In this document: piece by piece, positions 34,074 through 43,737 of the stretch | Layout of the letters: each line of letters opens with the position of its first letter | Numbering within the stretch: position 1 is the first letter of the stretch | From: Deltaproteobacteria bacterium | GTDB lineage: Bacteria > Myxococcota_A > Polyangia > HGW-17 > SLPX01 | Assembly (NCBI GenBank): GCA_021162935.1 | Contig: JAGGXR010000093.1 | Span: forward strand, 1-63,317 | Reading direction: 5' to 3' | DNA: 63,317 bases | Program-made: the position numbers and the translations under genes | The notes under the pieces: generated by a model | Databases searched by the model: none | What the model was told of the DNA's origin: nothing | The model's input: the letters and a program-made list of their open reading frames with translations, nothing else

Positions 34074-37000
34074 ATGAAGTCGGGAATGCATGTTCGTACG
34101 CTGTTTGTCGGGGTCTGTGTGTGGGCCGCAGCGTTCTTCGGTTCGCAGGTCAGTCGTGCGGCTCCGCCTCAGTGCCAGGCGGCCACGGTGCGTTTCTCTC
34201 CGGACTTTTCAGTACTCGTGGGCAACGGAGACTACGCCGATTTTGACGGGGACCTGGAATCCGGCAGCATGTACCGATGGCTCGTCAACGGGCAGCCGGT
34301 CGAGCAGGGACCGGTGGGAGAACTGCTCTTTTTGTCGTTCGACGATACGTTGGACGGGGCGGGCGGCCAGTCGCCCACTGCTTCGAGTGGGGTCGCCTAC
34401 GACCAGGGGCTGTGGGGTTCGGCGCTTGCGCTGCAGACGGGCGGGGCGATAAGCTACCAACGCGAGGGGAACCTGAATCTGAGCGAGGGGACCATCACGA
34501 TGTGGGTGGCCCTTCGAGCGGATGGGGACGATTCGACCTATTCGGACCGGTCACACGTTTTGTTCCAGTACTGGGCGGACAACGGGGACACCTTGTCCAT
34601 TGCGCAGTCGGACAACTCCGGCGTGGTTTATGCCGGCGGCAAGACCGACGGTCAGTGGCAGAGTGCGTATAGCGGTCGGGCGACCATGACGGGTTGGAAG
34701 GCAGGGCGGTGGCATTGGCTCGCGTACTCGTTTTCCGAGTCTGGGAACTTCATGCGGTTTTACCTCGACGGCGTGCTCGTGGCGGACACGAACGAGGACC
34801 AGTACGTGGCGCCCGCGGCTACGGGCGGGGCGTTCCGAATCGGCGCGGACCGTTGGGACAACGAGGCCTACTATCTCATCGATTCGGTGCGCATCCTGGA
34901 CCATCCAGCCGGTGATGAGGCTCTGGCTGCGGCAATGGTGGAGCCGGAACCATTTCAGCGTGAGCTGGCCACATCGCAGCTTCAGGTGGGCGACCAGGTC
35001 GTCTTCGAGGTGACGCCCAGCGACGGAAGCGAGATGGGGTCTGCATGTGCGAGCGATCCGGTGACCTACCCGGGCATTCCTATCCTGGATCCGGACCCGC
35101 CCAGCACGATTCTTCCCACTGGTGCGGAGCACGTGAACCTGACGGTGCATACGATTTCCGGTATGGACGTTCGCTATTCGGTGGGCGACGTGGCCGCCTA
35201 TGCCGCCATGACGCCCTTCGATAGCGGGGATGGAACCACGGATCACAGCACGGTGGTGTCCGGGATCGATCCGGACCCGAACGTGGTGACCCACGTGTAC
35301 GTGCGCTGCAGTGCCTATCCGGATTTCGTGATGGACCTCAAGTACCGCTCCTTGTCCGACGCGAGGCCGAGCTATCCCAAGACGGGGAACCTATGGGGCT
35401 CGTCGCAGTACTGCAAGGACGACCTGTCCAAATGCGCGCGCGTCGATCTGTGGCTCGGTGCGCATTTCAACGCGGATCAGATCCGACAGCTTCGCGCCAT
35501 GAATCCGAACATCTTGGTGCTCACGTCCATCAACACCATCGAAAACGACGGGTTGCCCGACGACTACTACCTCAAGGATGTGGACGGGAAGAAGGTGGAG
35601 GTTTGGCCCGGATCGTACCGGCTCAACATGACCAAGGACTACGTCGCCGAATACCAGGCCCACTATGCCTATCAAAAGATTTTGGACAACGGGCTCATGG
35701 ACGATGGCTGTTTCTTCGACAACTTCATGACGAGTCAGTCCTGGCTCAAGCACGATATCTACGGGAATCCGTTCCACCCCGATGCGAACGAAGACGGTCA
35801 GGAAGACGACCTGGACGCACTGGACGTGGCCTGGAAGGCAGGTGTGTTCCATGAGATGGAGACGTTTCGTCGGCTCATGCCCGGCGCCCTGGTTTGCGGC
35901 CATTCCATGGATATTTACCAATCGGGAATCGCCGAGCGCTTCAACGGAATCAGCATCGGATTTTGGACCACGGATGTGATCGAGGGCAAACGGAGTTTCG
36001 ACGACTTGTGGGCCCGATACGTGGCCTGGAACGAGTTGGCGGTCGCCCCGCACGTTACCATGATCGAGTCGTCGCCGCCGGACCAGATCAGCTATGGATA
36101 CGACTATTCGCCCTGGGAGAAGATACCTCCTTCGACCCTCGAGTTCGCCCGGACCTACTACCCGTACGTTCGGTTCGGCCTGGCGTTCACTCTGATGTAC
36201 GATGGCTACTTTGCCCATGAGTTCGGCGACACGTGGCACGGAAACAGGTGGTGGTATGACGAACTGGACTATGACCTGGGGCAGCCGCTCGGAGCGGCAC
36301 AAACGGTCAGCGCCACGCCGGACGGAGGGGAGAACCTGCTTGCGAACGGCGACTTCGAGCAGGACATCTCGTCGTCGGACTGGACGTTTCACGTGAACGA
36401 GGCAGAGGGATGCGCCGGGTCTGTGACTCGGGACACGAGCGACGCCACGGCGGGGCAGTCTTCGATTCGCATGCAGGTGGACCAGACCTGCGGCGAGGTT
36501 TGGAGGGTGGAACTGACCCAGCAGGGGCCCCATCTCGATGCGGACCAACCCTACGTCCTTCGATTTTCGGCCAAGGCGAGCGCCGAGCGCCCCATGCGGC
36601 TCAACATCCAGCGGAATAAGAGCCCATGGGACAACTTTGGCCTGAGCCAAACGGTCGCCTTGAAGACGGATTGGACCGAGTACATCGTGCCCTTTGCCGC
36701 CACCGAGACCACCGACGAGGCCATCACGGAGTTCATGCTGGGTGACGCCACGGGAACCGTGTGGCTCGACGACGTTCGGCTCTTCGTGCGACATCCGTAC
36801 ATCATGCGACGCGACTTCGAGAACGGCCTGGTGTTGCTCAACCCGCTCCACCATGCCCAAACGGTTCCGATCGAGTCTGGTTTCCATCGGATCACCGGGA
36901 GCCAGGCGCCGTTTGTGGAATACATCGTGGACGACGCCGATGACGGGGTGACCTTCCAGGGCACCTGGACCGGGCAGGAATACGACAGCGGTGAGTGGAA

Positions 37001-37655
37001 GGCGACTAGGCCTTTTTATCATAATTGGGGACCTGGGTGCCACGAGTCCTCGGGCGACCAGGCAGAAGCGTCGTTCCCTTTGTCCATTCCGCAGGCGGAC
37101 GAGTACCACGTTTTGGCCTGGTGGGCCGCCGCACCGGCCGCGTCGTCCTGGAGCAAGGACGTGGAGTTCGCCGTGCTCGTCAACGACGAGGTCGTGTCCG
37201 CCACGAACCTGGATCAGTCCACGGGCGGAGACGAGTGGCACGAGGTGGCGGTGCTGCCGCTCGACCCGGACCAGGACGTGCGGGTCCGCGTGCGCGCCAT
37301 GGATGGGGCGGATTGCGTGGCAGATGCGCTGCATGTTTGGTCCAAGGCTCGGTACAACGACGGGTCCGATGTGTCCACCGTGACCCTCGGCCCCATGGAC
37401 GGCATCCTGCTCGCCCGAGCCGGACACGAGGCAAATCACGATGGGGGCGTCGACGGCGACGGTTCGGCCTCGGGAGACGGCGGCGGAGCCAGTGGCGGGT
37501 CGAAGAGTGGCTGCGGCTGCCACAGCGGAGGAGGAGGAGACCAGGTGCCGTTGTGGCTCCTGGTGATCGGATGCCTTGGTCTGCTCGTGCGACGTCGAGG
37601 TACGCCGAAGAGCACACCAAGGCTCATCCAGAACAACGCCAATCGAAAGGAATGA
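34074..37655 (+). CDS. Large secreted LamG + glycoside-hydrolase-like protein with MYXO-CTERM-like tail
   Basis: About 1193 residues. Signal peptide LFVGVCVWAAAFFGSQVSRA; LamG domain at about 80-290 (LLFLSFDDTLDGAGG, EGTITMWVALRADG, WHWLAYSFSESGNFMRFYLD); a TIM-barrel-like domain at about 430-740 with RLNMTKDYVAEYQAHYA, DDGCFFDNFM, MPGALVCGHSMDIY and IGFWTTDVI, like putative glycoside hydrolases of the GHL15 type; a CBM4/9-like module (LLANGDFEQD, MRLNIQRNKS); a golvesin-like module (YHVLAWWAAAP, ADALHVWS); then SGCGCHSG - helix - RRRG. Asp residues in DDGCFFD are candidate catalytic or substrate-binding acids. It leads a run of three closely spaced secreted genes. Start 34074 has GGGAGG 9 bases upstream. 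Confidence 0.75.
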   Translation: MKSGMHVRTLFVGVCVWAAAFFGSQVSRAAPPQCQAATVRFSPDFSVLVGNGDYADFDGDLESGSMYRWLVNGQPVEQGPVGELLFLSFDDTLDGAGGQSPTASSGVAYDQGLWGSALALQTGGAISYQREGNLNLSEGTITMWVALRADGDDSTYSDRSHVLFQYWADNGDTLSIAQSDNSGVVYAGGKTDGQWQSAYSGRATMTGWKAGRWHWLAYSFSESGNFMRFYLDGVLVADTNEDQYVAPAATGGAFRIGADRWDNEAYYLIDSVRILDHPAGDEALAAAMVEPEPFQRELATSQLQVGDQVVFEVTPSDGSEMGSACASDPVTYPGIPILDPDPPSTILPTGAEHVNLTVHTISGMDVRYSVGDVAAYAAMTPFDSGDGTTDHSTVVSGIDPDPNVVTHVYVRCSAYPDFVMDLKYRSLSDARPSYPKTGNLWGSSQYCKDDLSKCARVDLWLGAHFNADQIRQLRAMNPNILVLTSINTIENDGLPDDYYLKDVDGKKVEVWPGSYRLNMTKDYVAEYQAHYAYQKILDNGLMDDGCFFDNFMTSQSWLKHDIYGNPFHPDANEDGQEDDLDALDVAWKAGVFHEMETFRRLMPGALVCGHSMDIYQSGIAERFNGISIGFWTTDVIEGKRSFDDLWARYVAWNELAVAPHVTMIESSPPDQISYGYDYSPWEKIPPSTLEFARTYYPYVRFGLAFTLMYDGYFAHEFGDTWHGNRWWYDELDYDLGQPLGAAQTVSATPDGGENLLANGDFEQDISSSDWTFHVNEAEGCAGSVTRDTSDATAGQSSIRMQVDQTCGEVWRVELTQQGPHLDADQPYVLRFSAKASAERPMRLNIQRNKSPWDNFGLSQTVALKTDWTEYIVPFAATETTDEAITEFMLGDATGTVWLDDVRLFVRHPYIMRRDFENGLVLLNPLHHAQTVPIESGFHRITGSQAPFVEYIVDDADDGVTFQGTWTGQEYDSGEWKATRPFYHNWGPGCHESSGDQAEASFPLSIPQADEYHVLAWWAAAPAASSWSKDVEFAVLVNDEVVSATNLDQSTGGDEWHEVAVLPLDPDQDVRVRVRAMDGADCVADALHVWSKARYNDGSDVSTVTLGPMDGILLARAGHEANHDGGVDGDGSASGDGGGASGGSKSGCGCHSGGGGDQVPLWLLVIGCLGLLVRRRGTPKSTPRLIQNNANRKE

Positions 37656-37662
37656 GTCGACC

Positions 37663-39297
37663 ATGAATGCAGCGAAACGTGACGTGCGAAACAAACAGGG
37701 CATGACCTTCGTGTCCGGACGTTCGATGACGACAGGGGCGCGCTACGCCTGGTGGCTGGCAATCGTGTCCATGGCATTTTTGCCATTGTCCTTTGCGGTT
37801 GGCTGCGGCGACGACAGCGGCGGGGGCAACAATCAGGGCAAGGATGCGTCCGTGGATGCATCCGGGACGCATGATTCGGGCCACAACGATGACGCGCAGG
37901 TTCAACAGGACGGCGGCGGCGCAGATGGAAGCGTTCAGGATGCCGGTATGCACGAGTGGAATCCCGATGACTTTGCGCATGTCTATGAGGTGGGACCTGG
38001 TCACGAATATGCAGATCCCAACGAGGTGCCCTGGGAGTCGTTGCCGACCGACAGCCTCGTGCTCATCTACTGGCGCAGCGCTCCGTATCGCAGTAAGTGG
38101 GTCATCAACACCGAGGGCACCCAGGACGCCCCGGTGGTCGTGCTCGGTGTGCCCGATTCGGGGCGGCTGCCCAAGATTTCGGGTCAGGACGCGACCACGC
38201 GTCAGGAACTGGACTACTGGAACGAGAACCGGTCAGTGATCAAAGTGGGCGGATCGAGTCTTCCAGACGAGAATCGCGTGCCGTCGTACGTCTACATCCA
38301 GGGCCTCGACATTTCAGGAGCGCGGCCGCCCTATTCGTTTACAGGCCACTCAGGCAGCGTGGCAACGTACAGTGAGAACGCTGCGGCCGTGCACGTCGAA
38401 ATCGGCGATCACATCACCATCGAAGGGTGCGAGATCCACGATGCTGGGAACGGCATCTTCACCGGATGGACTGGATCGCACATCGTGATCCGAGCGAATC
38501 ACATTTTTGACAACGGAATCGAAGACAGCCAGTACGCGCACAACAACTACACCGAGAGTCTGGGCATCCTTTTCGAATACAACCATTTTGGGCCGCTTCG
38601 CAGTGGATGTCGTGGGACGAATCTCAAGGACCGGTCTGCTGGAACCGTGATCCGATATAACTGGATCGAGTCGGGTAACAGGCAACTCGACCTGGTGGAG
38701 AGCGACCACGCGGAGTTGCGCCAGGATCCGTCGTATCGAACCACGTTCGTCTACGGCAACATTTTGGTGGAGCCGGACGAAGCGGACAACAGCCAGATCC
38801 TCCATTATGGCGGCGACGGTGGTGACACGTCCATCTACCGGAAAGGAACGCTCCATTTCTACAACAACACGGTCATCTCGATGCGGTCGGGCAACACGAC
38901 GCTCCTGGCTCTTTCTACGAACGACGAGCATTGCGACGTGCGCAACAACGTGGTCATGGCCACAGCGGGTAGCGGACTGCTTGCCATCGTGGACGCCAAA
39001 GGCACCGTGGAACTGCGACGGAACTGGTTGCAGGCGGGTTGGGTGGACACCCACAACGGGACCCTGGAGGGCACGGTCCAAGACTTGGATAACCTGACTG
39101 GGACCGACCCCCTGTTCGTCGACGCTGCAAACAGTGATTATCGCCCGGCGTCCGGGTCACCCTGCATCGATGCCGCTGGCCCATTGGCCGATGCGGCGGT
39201 CCAGTATCCAGTGACCGAAGAGTACGTTCTGCATCAAAACGGAAAGACGCGTTCCGACGACGGTTCCCTCGACATCGGCGCCTTCGGAGCACAGTAG
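37663..39297 (+). CDS. Secreted right-handed parallel beta-helix lipoprotein
   Basis: 544 residues. Signal with FAVGCGDDSGG (lipobox Cys), an Asp/Gly/Gln-rich linker, then repeated beta-helix turns: YVYIQGLDISGA, HITIEGCEIHDAGNGIFTG, HIVIRANHIFDNGIED, TVIRYNWIESGNRQLDLVES, TLHFYNNTVISMRSGNT, CDVRNNVVMATAG and VELRRNWLQAG. This is the pectate-lyase-like fold used by polysaccharide lyases and epimerases. Near the end, SDYRPASGSPCIDAAG and DIGAFGAQ are the usual closing motifs. The start is 7 bp after the stop of the glycosidase-like gene, so the two are co-transcribed. No definite catalytic residues can be named. Confidence 0.82.
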   Translation: MNAAKRDVRNKQGMTFVSGRSMTTGARYAWWLAIVSMAFLPLSFAVGCGDDSGGGNNQGKDASVDASGTHDSGHNDDAQVQQDGGGADGSVQDAGMHEWNPDDFAHVYEVGPGHEYADPNEVPWESLPTDSLVLIYWRSAPYRSKWVINTEGTQDAPVVVLGVPDSGRLPKISGQDATTRQELDYWNENRSVIKVGGSSLPDENRVPSYVYIQGLDISGARPPYSFTGHSGSVATYSENAAAVHVEIGDHITIEGCEIHDAGNGIFTGWTGSHIVIRANHIFDNGIEDSQYAHNNYTESLGILFEYNHFGPLRSGCRGTNLKDRSAGTVIRYNWIESGNRQLDLVESDHAELRQDPSYRTTFVYGNILVEPDEADNSQILHYGGDGGDTSIYRKGTLHFYNNTVISMRSGNTTLLALSTNDEHCDVRNNVVMATAGSGLLAIVDAKGTVELRRNWLQAGWVDTHNGTLEGTVQDLDNLTGTDPLFVDAANSDYRPASGSPCIDAAGPLADAAVQYPVTEEYVLHQNGKTRSDDGSLDIGAFGAQ

Positions 39298-39315
39298 ACA
39301 ATGGTGGGGACGGCC

Positions 39316-41406
39316 ATGACGAAGCAGTTAGGGGGCGTTCGAGGAACGTCGGCTTCGGTCGCCTTGGTTGCCTCGGTTGCAGGTGTGGCCTTGGTCGGCC
39401 TGGTGACCTCGTTGACTTTGGCGGCCGTGCTGGTGACGGCTGGCTGTGGATCCGGAGGGCGTGGCGGGAATCGGGATGCATTGGTGCTTCGAGACGGTGA
39501 CTCGGACCGCGATGGGCCGCTGTTTTCCGATGCAGCACTCGATCCCTGTCGAACGCGGTCGGGCGATGGCGGGGCCTGTGTGGACCTCCATGGGGACGGC
39601 GGACAGGACGATCTTCCAGACCCGGTCCTGGATGTCTGTTGGTCGTTGGATAGCGATGTGAGTCAGCGGTCGGGGCCCCAGCTCGTGGCGTTTCGAGATG
39701 GATGTGGTCTTGCGTTCGAGGCGACCCAGGGAACGCGGTATGGCCTGTCGGGGCAGGATGCGCAGGCGCTCCGTTTCCAGGGCGGGTTTACCATTGTGGC
39801 CGAGGTGCGGCTGGATAGGCGTCCGCCTGGTCGGGGCGTGATCGTTTCGCGTTGGGCCGCGTCCCACAACGGTCGTTCCTACGAGCTTGGGCTGGACCGG
39901 ACGCAGCAGCCGTACTTGGTCGTGAGCAGCACGGGAAAGTGGGATTCTGGGGCGAAGCAGGTGACGAGCCAGCGTCAGCTCCGACTGGGCAAGACGAACC
40001 AGGTGGCGGCCGTGTTCGAGCCTGGCGCGAGGATGGAGATTTTTATCGACGGCGAGTCCACGAGGAAGACGACGGGTGGGGTGCCCGAGTCGGTGTTCGA
40101 CGCGGACACGGATCCCCTGTTGGGAAACAGGCCGGGCAACGAGGGCAGTGCGGGTCTGACCGGTGTGTTGGGGCGCGTCACGTTCTACGATGTGGGCCTG
40201 AGCGCCGATCAGGTCGCGGCCCTGTCCAAGATAGTTGCGCTGGACGATCCGCCGGCCGGGTATGCGCCGGTGCAGGCTCTGACCAAGGGGCCGTTGTTCC
40301 ACTGGTTCGGCTACTACGACAAGCTGGAGTTCGACCCTTCGGGACGATACATCCTTGGCCAGGAGGTGGCTTTCGAAAATCGTTCCCCCGAGCCCGACGA
40401 CGTGATCCACGTGGGGATGGTGGACCGCCAGGATGGCAACCGTTGGATCGAGTTGGGCGAGACGAGAGCTTGGAATTGGCAGCAGGGCTGCATGCTCCAG
40501 TGGCGTCCTGGCTCTTCGAACGAGGTGTTGTGGAATGATCGTGACGGAGACGGGGACGACGCCCATTTCGTGACCCGCATCCTGAACGTGGAGACCCACG
40601 TGCTCCGTACCTTGCCCAGGCCCGTCTATCACGTCCGGTCCGATGGGAAGTGGGCGCTCGGCACGGACTTTTCTCGGATTTCCGACCAACGCCCCGGGTA
40701 CGGATACGCGGGGATTCCCGACCCGAACGCGGGCGTGCCCGCCCCGGCCGATTCGACCATCTATCGCATCAACCTGGACACGGGTGAGTCCGAAGACATC
40801 ATTTCTTTGGCAGACATTGCCGCCATCCCTTCGCCGCATGGTGATTTTTCCGACGCCATGCATCGGTTCAACCACATCCAGTGGAATCCGTCCGGGACAC
40901 GATTCTTGTTCTTTCATCGTTGGAGGGCCAGTGACGGGGCCGGCTACACGCGGATCTTCACGGCGAACCCGGACGGGTCCGACGTACGGCTGCTCACCGA
41001 CGAGTCGAATCTGAGCCACGACGCCTGGATGGACGACCGGACGATCTGCATCTGGTCGGGCACGCGGGGTGGGTTCGCGCTGTTCGAGGACGGAGTCGGC
41101 TACATTCGGACCCTCTACACGTACGAGGACGGTCACGAGTCCTTCCTGCCTGGCGGCAAATGGATGCTCGCCGATACCTACCCAGACGGCGACGGGAACC
41201 ACAATCCGTATCTGTACAACCTGACAACCGATGAGATCGTGGTGCTCGGTCACTTCTATTTGCCAGGGAGCTATGGATGGGGCGAGTGGCGCGTGGACAC
41301 GCATCCGCGGCACAGCCCAGACGGCACCAAGGTGGTGATCGACTCGCCCCATGAAGGCGGGCGACAGCTTTACCTCATCGACATTTCAGGGATCGTCGCG
41401 CCATAG
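39316..41406 (+). CDS. Lipoprotein with LamG domain and TolB-like beta-propeller
   Basis: About 696 residues. Long hydrophobic signal ending AAVLVTAGC, a short linker, a LamG/concanavalin-like domain (about 125-310; FTIVAEVRLDRRPPGRGVIV, VAAVFEPGARMEIFIDGE), then a propeller with FHWFGYYDKLEFDPSGRYIL, AWNWQQGCMLQWRPGS, HIQWNPSGTRFLFFHRW and TRIFTANPDGSDVRLLTDE. The last type resembles oligogalacturonide-lyase-like and TolB-like propellers. It follows the beta-helix gene by 18 bp (or 3 bp if the ATG at 39301 is used). Together the three genes look like a secreted polysaccharide-handling operon; the substrate is unknown. Confidence 0.78.
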   Translation: MTKQLGGVRGTSASVALVASVAGVALVGLVTSLTLAAVLVTAGCGSGGRGGNRDALVLRDGDSDRDGPLFSDAALDPCRTRSGDGGACVDLHGDGGQDDLPDPVLDVCWSLDSDVSQRSGPQLVAFRDGCGLAFEATQGTRYGLSGQDAQALRFQGGFTIVAEVRLDRRPPGRGVIVSRWAASHNGRSYELGLDRTQQPYLVVSSTGKWDSGAKQVTSQRQLRLGKTNQVAAVFEPGARMEIFIDGESTRKTTGGVPESVFDADTDPLLGNRPGNEGSAGLTGVLGRVTFYDVGLSADQVAALSKIVALDDPPAGYAPVQALTKGPLFHWFGYYDKLEFDPSGRYILGQEVAFENRSPEPDDVIHVGMVDRQDGNRWIELGETRAWNWQQGCMLQWRPGSSNEVLWNDRDGDGDDAHFVTRILNVETHVLRTLPRPVYHVRSDGKWALGTDFSRISDQRPGYGYAGIPDPNAGVPAPADSTIYRINLDTGESEDIISLADIAAIPSPHGDFSDAMHRFNHIQWNPSGTRFLFFHRWRASDGAGYTRIFTANPDGSDVRLLTDESNLSHDAWMDDRTICIWSGTRGGFALFEDGVGYIRTLYTYEDGHESFLPGGKWMLADTYPDGDGNHNPYLYNLTTDEIVVLGHFYLPGSYGWGEWRVDTHPRHSPDGTKVVIDSPHEGGRQLYLIDISGIVAP

Positions 41407-41465
41407 GCGGGCGACAACTCTACCTTATCGACATCTCCGAGATCGTCGAGATCGTCGCGCCATAG
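41356..41465 (+). repeat. Tandem duplication of the propeller gene's 3' end, stop codon included
   Basis: 41356-41406 and 41407-41465 are diverged copies of the same segment (GGCGGGCGACA ... ATCGTCGCGCCATAG). The second copy has an extra internal GATCGTCGA duplication and lies after the stop, so it is not translated. Confidence 0.8.
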
Positions 41466-41523
41466 GCCAATTCAGCGCGATACGGCGGCACAGGGTCATC
41501 GCCTCACGACGATCATCTGTCGC

Positions 41524-43329
41524 CTATTCTTTTGGAATGCCCTGGTATTCGTCCCACATGTCACACTCTGCACTGTGCAGGCCTTCGCCGCTGCTGATCG
41601 GGTCGTCGAGGATGACGTAGGGGTCGGTCCATTCCTTGCCTGCTGCTGGTGCTTCGTACATGGGCCAGGCAGGCAGGCCGTCCACGTCGTCTGGGCGTCC
41701 TGACTGTGCCGCGGAGGTCCAATACATCTGCATGGCCGAGGAAAGGCGCGCGTCCGCCTCGGTGGGCGTGTACCAGGACATGATGTTCAGTGTGTCGAAG
41801 ATGTAGGGCAGCTCCAGAGTGTGCCAGGCACCGGTGATGTCGGCGTGCGCAACGTCGAGTATTCGTGAGAAGTAGTAGCGGTAGACGGGCTCGCTCTGGC
41901 CTCGCGCTGCGTTGCGGGCCATGTGGCGCGCTGGGCAAATGAACGCGAGGTCGGTCATCAGGGCGATGAGCGATTTTCGTGACTGGTCCCCCTGAGACGG
42001 ATAGAAGGTGAGGATCTGGCTGTCATAGGGCGGGTCGAACGTGTCGTGGACCCACGTCTCGTAGGCCTTGGCCGTGACTTGTTTGGTGAGCCAGAAGGCT
42101 GCTTCGGCGGAGTTGACCCCGAACACGATGGGCACATGGTTGTGGTCGTCCTTGGCAAGGGCGTCGATGGGTGAGGTCATGAGAAGCTGTCCGTCCACGA
42201 CAGCCACGTAGCGCTTTTCCGTCATGCGGCCGAAACCATCCTTGACCGGGTCTGCTGCCGGTACGGTGTTCAGGACCGTTGTCACGTCCAGGTTGCGCAG
42301 GCAGGTGACGGTCTTTTGTGGGTCTGCATCCTGGCAACCAGTGGCGGTTACGAAGTCGGCGTTCCCTTTCACTACTTCGCTTGCATCGTCCACTCCGCAG
42401 CCTCCACTTTCGATGATGGCTGCGCTGAACAGGCCAGCCGCCTTGGGAGAAGCGACATGGATGCAGACATCGGTGGCACCGCCTGATTCGCCGAACAGCA
42501 GGACGTGGTTTGGGTCGCCGCCGAAAGCGGCAATGTTTTCCTGGACCCACTCGAGGGCGAGTTGTTGGTCCAGCAGACCGTAGTTGCCCGACACGCCTCG
42601 CGGGTCCTGGGCGGCCAGGGCCGGGTCGGTCAGGTAGCCCAGGTTTCCGAGTCGGTAGTTGATGGTGACCACCACGACGTGGCGTTGGCGGGCGAGAGGG
42701 TCTCCGTCGTACAGGTAGGTGTTGTTGAGTTTGGTAGAAGACGATCCTGCGACGTTGCCTCCGCCGTGGATGAAGAACAAAACGGGCAGGGCCGGATCGG
42801 TGGGGTCGTAGTCCGACGGAGTCCAGACGTTCACAGAGAGACAGTCTTCGTCGCCCGCCGGGTTGCCATCCTGGTCCAGTTGGGGGCACTCGGGGCCGAA
42901 TTGGTCCGCCACGAAGGGGTCGGCCAGACACCCGTGTGGCTCGGGCGGCGCCCATCGCAGGTCGCCCACGGGAGGCTCTGCATAAGGGATCCCAAAGAAG
43001 GCGTAGACGCCCGATTTGTCCGTTCCCTGGATGGCGCCTTCGGTGGTGATGACCAGGCCCGGCTCCGGGCTGCGGGTCGTACAGGCCGTCTGGTCGCCGT
43101 CCACCGTGCCATCGGTGCCGCCGTCCACGGTTCCGTCCAGGGCTCCATCGCTGCCACTCATGTTCGAGTGGTCGCCGCAGGCGCCAAGGCCGATCAAGGC
43201 CCACAGTCCGAGCAAGGGCACGACGACACGGAGCAGGGCGGTGCTTTCCGACGGACGCTCGACCCGGCTTTCGGTGTCTGGTCGCTGCAGCATTGTCCGT
43301 GGAGTGGTTTGAGATTGTCTGGGATCCAT
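41524..43329 (-). CDS. Secreted type-B carboxylesterase lipoprotein
   Basis: About 601 residues. A polar N-terminus leads to a hydrophobic segment with lipobox IGLGAC, then a TVDGGTDGTVDGD linker and a full alpha/beta-hydrolase of carboxylesterase type B: GVYAFFGIPYAEPPVGDLRW, EDCLSVNVW, VLFFIHGGG (oxyanion hole), LLFGESGGATD (nucleophilic Ser), FGVNSAEAAFW (Glu region) and ITGAWHTLELPYIF (His). It would hydrolyse ester bonds outside the cell. ATG 43329 has AGGAGG 7 bases upstream, better than the ATG at 43368. Confidence 0.88.
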   Translation of the reverse strand: MDPRQSQTTPRTMLQRPDTESRVERPSESTALLRVVVPLLGLWALIGLGACGDHSNMSGSDGALDGTVDGGTDGTVDGDQTACTTRSPEPGLVITTEGAIQGTDKSGVYAFFGIPYAEPPVGDLRWAPPEPHGCLADPFVADQFGPECPQLDQDGNPAGDEDCLSVNVWTPSDYDPTDPALPVLFFIHGGGNVAGSSSTKLNNTYLYDGDPLARQRHVVVVTINYRLGNLGYLTDPALAAQDPRGVSGNYGLLDQQLALEWVQENIAAFGGDPNHVLLFGESGGATDVCIHVASPKAAGLFSAAIIESGGCGVDDASEVVKGNADFVTATGCQDADPQKTVTCLRNLDVTTVLNTVPAADPVKDGFGRMTEKRYVAVVDGQLLMTSPIDALAKDDHNHVPIVFGVNSAEAAFWLTKQVTAKAYETWVHDTFDPPYDSQILTFYPSQGDQSRKSLIALMTDLAFICPARHMARNAARGQSEPVYRYYFSRILDVAHADITGAWHTLELPYIFDTLNIMSWYTPTEADARLSSAMQMYWTSAAQSGRPDDVDGLPAWPMYEAPAAGKEWTDPYVILDDPISSGEGLHSAECDMWDEYQGIPKE

Positions 43330-43737
43330 GATGTCGCCTCCTGGATGGTCCATGATTTCTTGCTGCATGTTTGGTCCCCTGCCGATCTCGTGCGCGCATC
43401 TTCAACCTTCGTCGGTCGAGTGCGCCTCGGTCACGTTCACCACCACAGCAGTCAGTCATTCAAAGAGAGAGTAGCATCGTCGAGGCGGGCGATACAACAG
43501 GAATTGTCGGCTGTGCGTCCCGAAAGCCCGTTTCGAGCGCCCTGATCCTTTGCGCCGAATGGATGCGGGCCCGGACTTGACGGCAGGTCGCGCAAAGAGG
43601 ATACATACCAGGACCAATGCAGGAGCGAGTGGGCTTGTGTGTTGTGCATGGCCCTCGTGCTGGCTGGGTTCTAGATTGTCCATTGAAGTATTTGTGTGAA
43701 ATCGGTTCGCTTGTTTTTTTTCATCAGGAGGTACGTG
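43330..43737. other. Intergenic region between divergent secreted-enzyme genes
   Basis: 408 bp that must hold promoters for the esterase (minus) and the subtilisin (plus). CAGGAGGTACG at 43727-43736 is the ribosome site of the latter. No gene or strong repeat is seen. Confidence 0.5.

Noticed and set aside
35391-37703. Open frame of about 770 codons antisense to the glycosidase-like gene
   Set aside because: No signal, ribosome site or motif; mirrors the codon bias of the real gene.
39328-41352. Open frame of about 670 codons antisense to the LamG/propeller gene
   Set aside because: Same reason: composition typical of an antisense shadow, while the plus strand has clear domains.
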